NCBI GenBank assembly: GCA_045617405.1
Contig: JAZLIL010000038.1
Coordinates: 1 to 11,255, forward strand
Origin: JAZLIL01 sp045617405
GTDB taxonomy: Bacteria > Bacillota > Clostridia > Lachnospirales > Lachnospiraceae
DNA: 11,255 nucleotides
Reading direction: 5' to 3'
Shown here: positions 1 to 5,659 of the stretch, in pieces
Position numbering within the stretch: position 1 is the stretch's first letter
Layout of the letters: every line of letters begins with the position of its first letter
Notes under the pieces: generated by a model
What the model was told of the DNA's origin: nothing
The model's database searches: none
Seen by the model: the letters and a program-made list of their open reading frames with translations, nothing else
Made by a program: the position numbers and the translations under genes

Positions 1-158
1 TTACAGCAGAGCAGCTTTCAGAGAACCTTTCATCACTTATCAGTACACTTGTTAAGGCTAAGCCCGCTGCAGCAAAGGGCGCTTACATGAAGAGCGTTTC
101 AATCTCATCTTCAATGGGACCCGGCGTGAAGCTCAACACAGCAAAGCTCAACGGCTAA
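1..158 (+). CDS. rplA: 50S ribosomal protein L1, C-terminal end (5' partial)
   Basis: This is the 3' end of rplA, cut by the left edge. The reading frame starts at base 3 and stops with TAA at 156-158, giving about 51 residues. The segment KAKPAAAKGAYMKSV and the following SSSMGPGVKL are the characteristic C-terminal signature of bacterial L1. L1 binds 23S rRNA at the mobile L1 stalk, helps release deacylated tRNA from the E site, and in many bacteria represses its own operon. The gene ends 12 bases before a strong hairpin terminator. L11 (rplK) would be expected just upstream, outside the window. Codon use is typical of a highly expressed gene. Confidence 0.95.
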   Translation, partial: TAEQLSENLSSLISTLVKAKPAAAKGAYMKSVSISSSMGPGVKLNTAKLNG

Positions 159-170
159 TATACGGCAGCA

Positions 171-202
171 AAAAGCGACCGGATAATTCCGGTCGCTTTT
201 TT
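171..202. terminator. Bidirectional intrinsic terminator between rplA and plsY
   Basis: A 12-bp perfect stem (171-182 with 189-200) has a 6-base ATAATT loop. It has a run of T on the + side and a run of A before it, which reads as T on the minus strand. It sits between the converging ends of rplA (+) and plsY (-), so it can end both transcripts. Confidence 0.9.
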
Positions 203-244
203 AATCTTTCTTTTTTAATCTTTCTTTTTCAATCTTTCTTTTTT
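203..244. repeat. Three tandem copies of a 14-bp T-rich repeat at the plsY 3' end
   Basis: Copies at 203-216, 217-230 and 231-244 share AATCTTTCTTTTTT; the middle copy ends in C. The repeat covers the last codons and the stop codon of plsY (minus strand) and encodes part of its lysine-rich tail. Fourteen is not a multiple of three, so gain or loss of a copy would change the tail and the stop position. Confidence 0.85.
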
Positions 245-862
245 CCTTCTCGGGTTAATCATGCCCCTGCCTTTAAATACCTTGAAGAAGTTTCTGTCAG
301 TGCCTTCAATGAGCTGCTTGATGTTCGGGATGTGCTTGTAGATCAGGAAAGCGGAGAACAGAGCCATGAGCCCGAATGAAATGAAATCGCGCGTCTTGAT
401 TACGTAGGTAATCGGGAAAACGACGAAGCCGCAGAAGTTCATGCAAAGACCGATTTTTGTAAGAAAAAGGAGCAGAAAGCCAAGTGTAAGGCAACAGATT
501 GTGAGCTTCCAGTCAAACACAAACGCCATGCCGCCAAAAACAGCGAAGCCTTTTCCACCCTTGAAGTGATTGAAAACAGGATAGATGTGGCCGAGAGCGC
601 ATGATATGGCAGCAGCGACTCCCATCCACTTCATGTCGGGAAGAAGCCATCTTGCGACCAGAATCACACACACTGACTTGAGAATATCAAAAGCCCCGAC
701 AAGGATGCCCCACTTAAGGCCCATCAGCATTGTCGTATTGCTCGCACCGGCATTTCCGGTTCCGAGCTTTTTTACGTCATAGCCCTTGATAGTTGCAACC
801 ACAAGTGCTGCGTTGATGCATCCAACAAGGTACGAACCGATTAATATTGCAGCATAAAGCAT
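215..862 (-). CDS. plsY: Acyl-phosphate:glycerol-3-phosphate acyltransferase (PlsY family)
   Basis: An integral-membrane acyltransferase that moves an acyl group from acyl-phosphate to the sn-1 position of glycerol-3-phosphate, the first step of phosphatidic acid synthesis in most Gram-positive bacteria. The 215 residues are close to the family norm. The three cytoplasmic motifs are visible: GTGNAGASN (34-42), GHxxPVFxxFKGGKG (91-105, phosphate-binding loop) and HxxNIxxLxxGTD (177-189), separated by hydrophobic segments. Motif 1 usually reads GSGN and motif 3 usually ends in Glu; here Thr35 and Asp189 replace them, so this could be a divergent paralogue rather than the sole PlsY. The C-terminus is strongly basic (RRKKERLKKKD). 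The start at 862 is preceded by GAGGAA at suitable spacing. The gene is transcribed alone, away from the kinase gene and toward rplA. Confidence 0.88.
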   Translation of the reverse strand: MLYAAILIGSYLVGCINAALVVATIKGYDVKKLGTGNAGASNTTMLMGLKWGILVGAFDILKSVCVILVARWLLPDMKWMGVAAAISCALGHIYPVFNHFKGGKGFAVFGGMAFVFDWKLTICCLTLGFLLLFLTKIGLCMNFCGFVVFPITYVIKTRDFISFGLMALFSAFLIYKHIPNIKQLIEGTDRNFFKVFKGRGMINPRRKKERLKKKD

Positions 863-895
863 ATATTTTCCTCACGAAACAGTTTACTAAAGGCA

Positions 896-924
896 ATTGT
901 AGCATTTTTTTGTTTTCGTTACAA
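896..924 (-). promoter_or_regulatory. Sigma-A-type promoter for plsY
   Basis: Read on the minus strand: TTGTAA (924-919), a 17-bp spacer, then TACAAT (901-896), 33 bases before the plsY start codon. It gives a short leader and is divergent from the histidine kinase promoter. Confidence 0.65.
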
Positions 925-1008
925 CCGTTTTGAATCAGAAAGACGTTAATGTAACGCCGTCGTGTCCACAAATCGAAATGACACAGTGGTAGAACCACAA
1001 ATACATCG

Positions 1009-1037
1009 TTGACAAACCACGCATACGAAAGTATAAT
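1009..1037 (+). promoter_or_regulatory. Perfect-consensus sigma-A promoter for the histidine kinase gene
   Basis: TTGACA (1009-1014), a 17-bp spacer and TATAAT (1032-1037) match the consensus exactly. The likely transcription start is near 1044, leaving a ~120-base leader before the kinase start at 1165. Confidence 0.8.
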
Positions 1038-1164
1038 ACAATAGACATCAAATCGAAAAGTATAATTGGCAATCCGTGATGCGGTGCGACTGACCGTTGG
1101 GCAGATTTAGCGGAAGTATAATCACATCTTTCAAACCGGCTTTAAGCCGGCGGGGCAAAACCAT
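1038..1164 (+). other. Leader/intergenic sequence before the histidine kinase
   Basis: No gene is seen here. GTATAAT occurs at 1060-1066 and 1116-1122, repeating the -10 of the main promoter (1031-1037), but neither extra copy has a good -35. CAAATCGAAA occurs at 969-978 and again at 1049-1058. A 5-bp hairpin (CCGGC 1136-1140 with GCCGG 1146-1150, loop TTTAA) lies just before the kinase start. The only Shine-Dalgarno-like element is GGGG near 1152-1155, which is weak, so translation may be low or controlled by the hairpin. No known riboswitch was recognised. Confidence 0.5.
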
Positions 1165-3972
1165 ATGGAAAACGAACTGCAAAGTGTGTTTCATGAGGAA
1201 AGACAGCTGAATTTTGAACGATTCCTGGCTCTTGAGGATAATCTTGAGTCTGTTTATGAAGTCGACCTCGCGACAGGCGATTATGAAGTCTATCTTAAAA
1301 AGAAGAGCTTTTCCGAGAAGATCAGCGCCCGGCTTGCCCCGAAGGGAGACTTCTTCAGTGACACGCGCACGAACTCAAAGCTCGTAGTCTATCCTGATGA
1401 TCGTGCGGGTTTTGTAAAGATTGTATCCAGAGATTTCATCGTGCGGACTCTTGAAAAGCAGAATCGCATCGACTGGTACTACAGACTGATTCTTGATGGA
1501 GTGGTAATGTGGCTCAAGATGAGAATCATGTACGGCGATGATGCGAAACGCACACTGATTATCGCGCTGTTTAATGCAGAAAGCGAAAAGGCAATCAGAC
1601 ACCTTGAAGAGGTGGAAGATGTCAGGAGGGTTGTCGACAATGTTTCATCCGAGTACAACATTGTCTACGTTGTTAATATGGATGATGACACCGTTGATGT
1701 CCGCCGCCTTGACGCACACATGAGGGGAAAGTGCGATCACGAGTACTTCACAAGCATCAGGGAGTATTTTCTTGACAAAGTCGTACATCCTCGTGATGCG
1801 GCGCGCATGACGGAGGCACTTCAATATGAAAACATCCGGCAGAGACTACGCAGGGAGCCGATTTACACTGTGGAGTACGATGCACTGCGAAACGGCACCA
1901 CGATTCTTTGCGAAATGAAAATTACCGCACTCGGCGGCAGCCGGTTCGTCCTCGGAATGGCAGAAAAGGACGAGGAGCTGATAAGAAAGCGTATCGAAGA
2001 GCAGCGGTATGAGGACTACTTTGCTCTGTTTCTTGCCGACATTGACACCGGGACAATCAAGGTCATCAAGGATTCCCCGCACTACAGCAACGGCGGAGCG
2101 GGTAATTCCCTGCCATACACAGAGACAATCGAAAGGTTTGCATTGAATCTCGATGAGGAGCCGAGGGAGTATTTCATGAAGCTCGCCAGCCTTGACTACG
2201 TTAAGAGTGAGCTCGCCCATGAGAACAAGTGTACCTACGTCTACAAATCGACGCTTATCGCCGGAAACAAGTGGGTCGATGTGACGAGCTACGTCCTTCA
2301 GAGGCATGATGACGGGACGCCGGCTCTCTTTACTGTCGGTCTCAGCCTTTCCGACTCTCTCGGAGCCGAGAGGCAGGAATACCAGCGTGAGTTTGCAAGA
2401 AATGCGGCGATTTCATCCTTCTTCATAAACACCTATGCAACGGCCTTCTATGTTGATCTGAAGGCCGGAAACGTCACTGTTCTTCGTATCGATGAGAATC
2501 TTAAGGATGGCGAGGAGCTTCAGAACATCGATTTTGCAAACAGCATTTACTTCTATATAAATAACTGTGTTCATCCCGACGACCGCGAGAAAATGCTTGC
2601 GTTCTGCGACATTGAGGGAGCAGTGGAACATTTGCGGACGGCAGAAAGCGTAAGCTGCGTTTTTAAGGACATTTCGAACAACTGCCCCGGAACATACCGC
2701 TGCACCATTATGCGCGGTGAGGATGAGGACCACATCGGAGTCGCATTCAGGGACATCACAGAAGAGGTGAAACAGCAGGAAGCGTATCGTGCAAAGCTTC
2801 AGAACGCACTTTCTATGGCTGAGTCGGCGAGCAGGGCAAAGACTACGTTCCTCAATAACATGTCTCACGACATCAGAACTCCGATGAACGCGATAATCGG
2901 CTTTACCGAGCTTGCCACCAGTCACCTCGAGAGCCGCGACCTGGTACGGGGTTATCTTTCGAAGATTTCGCAGTCCTCGAACCATCTGCTTTCGCTGATT
3001 AACGATGTTCTCGACATGAGCCGCATCGAGTCGGGAAAGATGTGCCTTGAGGAGAAAGAGGAGAATCTTTCCGAGATAGTAAACTCAATCATCGATATCG
3101 TTCAGGCCGACATTAACGCAAAGCATCACAATTTCCATGTCGAGTACGACGTAACCGATGACAGCATCATGTGTGACAAGCTGAGGCTTAACCAGGTGCT
3201 TCTGAACATTTTGTCAAATGCTATCAAGTATACACCTTCAGGCGGCACTATCAATATGAACATCTCAGAAGAAGGTGTTTCAAAGACCGACTCCGGAGAG
3301 GACAGCCCTTCCGAGGCAACCTATGTCTTTACCGTCAGGGATAACGGCATGGGAATGGATGAAAAGTATCTGAAGACAATCTACGATCCGTTTACGAGAG
3401 TCAAGTCATCGACCGTATCGGGAATCGAAGGAACGGGACTCGGAATGTCCATTACAAAGAACATAGTTAACCTGATGGGTGGCACCATAGATGTCGAGAG
3501 CGAACCGGGCCGGGGCACGACCATGACGGTGACGCTAAAGTTCAAGCTTCAGGATGACGTGGAAAGAGAAGAGGAGCTGCCGATTGATTACGATTTTACC
3601 GGCAGGAGGCTCCTTCTTGTCGAGGATAACGAGCTGAATCACGAGATTGCAACGGAGCTTCTTCGTGAGCTCGGCTTTGTTGTCGATTCGGCATGGGACG
3701 GTGACGAGGCAGTTGAAAAGATGAGAATGGCGAAGACCGGTGATTACGACCTTGTTCTCATGGACATTCAGATGCCGAAGCTTGACGGTTTCGGGGCGAC
3801 GCGGCAAATCAGGGAGCTTGGAAGCGGGATTTCAAAGATTCCGATTATTGCAATGACGGCAAATGCCTTCGAAGAGGACAGAAGAGCTGCCCTCGAGGCT
3901 GGCATGAACGAGCACATCTCAAAGCCCTTCGAGCTTCACTGTCTCAAGGATACGCTGGCAAAATTTCTGTGA
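1165..3972 (+). CDS. Soluble hybrid sensor histidine kinase with tandem PAS-like domains
   Basis: A 935-residue hybrid kinase with no evident signal peptide or membrane segment, so probably cytosolic. The N-terminal ~535 residues hold about four PAS-like repeats, each opening with a motif like YEVDLATGDYEV: near 31, 168, 289 and 428. Repeats 1, 2 and 4 carry linker motifs YPDDR (76), HPRDA (209) and HPDDR (470). A short coiled coil (535-560) leads to HisKA with phosphoacceptor His568 (SHDIRTPMNAIIGF). HATPase_c follows: N-box Asn685, G1 DNGMG (726-730), F-box DPF (741-743), G2 GTGLGM (756-761). The C-terminal receiver (~815-935) has acidic E820/D821, phospho-Asp867 (MDIQMP), Thr898 and Lys920. 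All key catalytic residues are present. There is no Hpt domain and no partner regulator gene nearby, so phosphate would pass to an unlinked protein or the receiver would act as a switch. The ligand is unknown. The start at 1165 has only a weak ribosome binding site. Confidence 0.9.
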   Translation: MENELQSVFHEERQLNFERFLALEDNLESVYEVDLATGDYEVYLKKKSFSEKISARLAPKGDFFSDTRTNSKLVVYPDDRAGFVKIVSRDFIVRTLEKQNRIDWYYRLILDGVVMWLKMRIMYGDDAKRTLIIALFNAESEKAIRHLEEVEDVRRVVDNVSSEYNIVYVVNMDDDTVDVRRLDAHMRGKCDHEYFTSIREYFLDKVVHPRDAARMTEALQYENIRQRLRREPIYTVEYDALRNGTTILCEMKITALGGSRFVLGMAEKDEELIRKRIEEQRYEDYFALFLADIDTGTIKVIKDSPHYSNGGAGNSLPYTETIERFALNLDEEPREYFMKLASLDYVKSELAHENKCTYVYKSTLIAGNKWVDVTSYVLQRHDDGTPALFTVGLSLSDSLGAERQEYQREFARNAAISSFFINTYATAFYVDLKAGNVTVLRIDENLKDGEELQNIDFANSIYFYINNCVHPDDREKMLAFCDIEGAVEHLRTAESVSCVFKDISNNCPGTYRCTIMRGEDEDHIGVAFRDITEEVKQQEAYRAKLQNALSMAESASRAKTTFLNNMSHDIRTPMNAIIGFTELATSHLESRDLVRGYLSKISQSSNHLLSLINDVLDMSRIESGKMCLEEKEENLSEIVNSIIDIVQADINAKHHNFHVEYDVTDDSIMCDKLRLNQVLLNILSNAIKYTPSGGTINMNISEEGVSKTDSGEDSPSEATYVFTVRDNGMGMDEKYLKTIYDPFTRVKSSTVSGIEGTGLGMSITKNIVNLMGGTIDVESEPGRGTTMTVTLKFKLQDDVEREEELPIDYDFTGRRLLLVEDNELNHEIATELLRELGFVVDSAWDGDEAVEKMRMAKTGDYDLVLMDIQMPKLDGFGATRQIRELGSGISKIPIIAMTANAFEEDRRAALEAGMNEHISKPFELHCLKDTLAKFL

Positions 3973-3998
3973 TTTCGCCGGTTACGGGCGGAAAATGC

Positions 3999-4027
3999 TT
4001 GACAATTGCAAAAATACGTTATATCAT
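3999..4027 (+). promoter_or_regulatory. Promoter of the rplJ-rplL operon
   Basis: TTGACA (3999-4004), a 17-bp spacer and TATCAT (4022-4027), starting only 26 bases after the kinase stop codon. Transcription would begin near 4034, at the left end of the L10 leader. Confidence 0.8.
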
Positions 4028-4033
4028 GTCATT

Positions 4034-4145
4034 TGGCTGCCGAAGACAGCAGGTACCGAAAGGTGTAAGCGCAGCGCCTGCCGAGGATAGTGAGTATGAC
4101 TATTTCACGTTTCTGTCTTTGCGGGCAGAAACGTTTTTGTTTTTG
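4034..4145 (+). promoter_or_regulatory. Ribosomal protein L10 leader RNA
   Basis: The sequence before rplJ matches the Firmicutes-type L10 leader by eye: GAAGACAGCAGGT at 4042-4054, a closing CCTGCCGAGG at 4077-4086, and an inner ACC-GAAA-GGT hairpin (4055-4064) with a GNRA loop. The stem GCAGG (4049-4053) pairs with CCTGC (4077-4081). In this family the leader binds L10 in complex with L7/L12, so excess protein shuts down its own operon. Here the output appears to be premature termination at the hairpin at 4107-4144. Confidence 0.85.
4107..4144 (+). terminator. Attenuator terminator of the L10 leader
   Basis: A 9-bp perfect stem (ACGTTTCTG 4107-4115 with CAGAAACGT 4126-4134) is followed by a T-rich run (TTTTTGTTTTTG). 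It sits upstream of the rplJ ribosome binding site, so it acts as a conditional stop within the leader rather than as the end of a gene. Confidence 0.85.
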
Positions 4146-4175
4146 TGCAGTTAGATCTGATAAGGAGGAATTGAC

Positions 4176-4670
4176 ATGGCTAAAGTCGAATTAAAACAGC
4201 CCATCATTGATGAGATTAAGGGTTTTGTTGGTGAGACTCAGGCAGCAGTTCTCGTTGATTACCGCGGACTTACAGTTGAGCAGGATACAGCTCTTCGTAA
4301 GAAGCTCAGAGAAGCCGGTGTTGTTTACAAGGTTTACAAGAACACCCTCATGAAGAGAGCTTTCGAAGGCACTGTTTATGCTGAGCTCGACAAGTTCCTT
4401 GACGGACCTTCAGCAGTTGCATTCTGTGCTACAGATGCTACAGCTCCCGCAAGAGTACTTGCAGAGTTTGCTAAGACAGCTCCCGCTTTAGAGTTCAAGG
4501 GCGGAGTTGTTGACGGAGTTTGCTACGATGCCAAGGGAATGCAGACAATTGCAAGTATCCCTTCAAGAGAAGTACTTCTCGGAAGACTTCTTGGCAGCAT
4601 GAAGAGCCCTATCTCCAATCTTGCACGCGTTCTCAACCAGATTGCGGAGAAGAACGGCGAAGTTGCTTAA
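4176..4670 (+). CDS. rplJ: 50S ribosomal protein L10
   Basis: L10 anchors L7/L12 dimers to 23S rRNA and forms the base of the ribosomal stalk that recruits translation GTPases. The 164-residue protein has the usual length and N-terminal RNA-binding features (DYRGLTVEQ near 28-36, YKNTLMKRAF near 54-63). Its C-terminal helix (LNQIAEKNGEVA region) is where L7/L12 dimers bind. The start at 4176 has an optimal AAGGAGG site at 4162-4168. It is the first gene after the L10 leader, and rplL follows 66 bases later, so the two are co-transcribed and autoregulated. The window holds no rplK or complete rplA next to it on this transcript. Confidence 0.97.
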   Translation: MAKVELKQPIIDEIKGFVGETQAAVLVDYRGLTVEQDTALRKKLREAGVVYKVYKNTLMKRAFEGTVYAELDKFLDGPSAVAFCATDATAPARVLAEFAKTAPALEFKGGVVDGVCYDAKGMQTIASIPSREVLLGRLLGSMKSPISNLARVLNQIAEKNGEVA

Positions 4671-4736
4671 TCACATCAAAAGAATTAATTGCACGGGAGC
4701 ACATGATTGCATCCCAAAACTTGAAAGGAGTTTATC

Positions 4737-5099
4737 ATGACAACACAGGAATTTATCGAAGAGATCAAGAAATTATCTGTATTAGAGTTAAACGAGCTTG
4801 TTAAGGCTTGTGAGGAAGAGTTTGGCGTTAGCGCAGCAGCAGGCGTTGTTGTAGCAGCAGCAGGCCCCGCAGAGGCAGCTGAAGAGAAGACCGAGTTCGA
4901 CGTTGAACTTACAGAAGTTGGCAGCGAGAAGCTTAAGGTTATCAAGGTCGTTCGTGAGATCACAGGTCTTGGACTTAAGGAAGCTAAGGAAGCAGTTGAG
5001 AGCGCTCCTCACGTTCTCAAGGAAGGTGCTACAAAGGAAGAGGCAGAGGGAATCAAGAAGCAGCTTGAAGAAGTTGGCGCAAAGATCACTCTTAAGTAA
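4737..5099 (+). CDS. rplL: 50S ribosomal protein L7/L12
   Basis: The flexible, multicopy stalk protein that contacts EF-Tu, EF-G and IF2 and stimulates their GTPase activity. The 120 residues show the standard layout: N-terminal dimerisation helices (MTTQEFIEEIKKLSVLELNE), an Ala-rich hinge (SAAAGVVVAAAGPAEAAEEK, ~32-51), and the C-terminal globular domain with the conserved KIxVIKxVREITGLGLKEAK factor-binding surface. GAAAGGAG at 4723-4730 is the ribosome binding site. The 66-base gap from rplJ holds no terminator. Both genes use the codon set of highly expressed genes. Confidence 0.97.
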   Translation: MTTQEFIEEIKKLSVLELNELVKACEEEFGVSAAAGVVVAAAGPAEAAEEKTEFDVELTEVGSEKLKVIKVVREITGLGLKEAKEAVESAPHVLKEGATKEEAEGIKKQLEEVGAKITLK

Positions 5100-5119
5100 T
5101 TTTATCCTATCAGGTCATC

Positions 5120-5147
5120 AAAGGGTCGCGTTTTCGCGGCCCTTTTT
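5120..5147 (+). terminator. Intrinsic terminator after rplL
   Basis: An 11-bp GC-rich stem with one G-U pair (5120-5130 with 5135-5145) and a TTTT loop, overlapping a short T-run ending at 5147. It lies 20 bases after the rplL stop and ends the rplJL operon. Confidence 0.9.
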
Positions 5148-5536
5148 CTGTTTGAGGGACTTCCGCCGCTCTCTTGCGCTGATAATCTCTTCTGCCGCCG
5201 CTCTCTTTTGCCGCCGCGCTCTCTCTGTGGGCACTCTCTTTCACTTGAGGGGCCTCTTCGCCGCTGCTCCATTTTTCAGGTGTTCTCCGTTTCCGTTGTC
5301 TCTTTCGCATCTGGCGATAAAACGTTTCGTGGGCGATTCGTGCACGAAAACGGAAATTTCGTCCGTTTGTCATTAGTCTGTCATACCTCGCGGATATAAT
5401 GGCGTTATTAAATAAAAGGATACATTTTTACGGCTGCCGACGGAGAACTGCGGCAAATAATCACGGCAGAAAAGCGAAAAGTATCACCGATATCCACACA
5501 ATAAGCAAAATCAAAATTGATATTTTGTTTTTCAGC
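5148..5536. other. Gene-poor spacer between the ribosomal and pilus operons
   Basis: No convincing gene is seen on either strand. The left part is CT-rich. CCGCCGCTCTCTT occurs at 5163-5175 and 5195-5207, with a degenerate third copy at 5211-5226. A perfect 12-bp palindrome TTCGTGCACGAA lies at 5337-5348, followed by an inverted repeat AAACGGA (5348-5354) / TCCGTTT (5362-5368). A TATAAT at 5395-5400 has no good -35. A possible stem pairs CTGCCG (5434-5439) with CGGCAG (5464-5469). The base composition turns AT-rich toward the pilB promoter. Confidence 0.6.
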
Positions 5537-5565
5537 TTGAAAATCGTGAATTTGGAATGTATAAT
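5537..5565 (+). promoter_or_regulatory. Promoter for the pilus operon (pilB)
   Basis: TTGAAA (5537-5542), a 17-bp spacer and TATAAT (5560-5565), near-consensus for sigma-A. The likely start near 5572 gives a leader of about 88 bases that contains the hairpin at 5591-5619. Confidence 0.75.
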
Positions 5566-5590
5566 TATACCGAGTGTGGATTGATATTAG

Positions 5591-5619
5591 CGGATACACG
5601 AACAAGAATGGTGTATCCG
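5591..5619 (+). promoter_or_regulatory. Hairpin in the pilB leader
   Basis: A 9-bp perfect stem (CGGATACAC 5591-5599 with GTGTATCCG 5611-5619) and an 11-base loop. AAGAA in the loop (5604-5608) could instead pair with TTCTT (5621-5625). There is no proper T-run after it, so it is more likely a regulatory or stabilising 5' structure than a plain terminator. No known riboswitch class was recognised. Confidence 0.5.
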
Positions 5620-5659
5620 GTTCTTATTTGAGTAATCGTTTCAGAAGGAGTAGAAGGCA

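Noticed and set aside
5110..5373. 87-codon minus-strand open frame between rplL and pilB
   Set aside because: Its product is low-complexity and highly basic, it runs through the rplL terminator and the CT-rich repeats, and the start has no well-spaced ribosome binding site.
4903..5376. 157-codon open frame overlapping the end of rplL
   Set aside because: It is a shifted-frame shadow of rplL that runs across its terminator, and rplL itself is unambiguous.
5395..5400. TATAAT as an additional pilus promoter
   Set aside because: No -35 box lies at 16-18 bp; the nearest candidate, TTGTCA at 5367-5372, is 22 bp away. The 5537-5565 promoter is much better.
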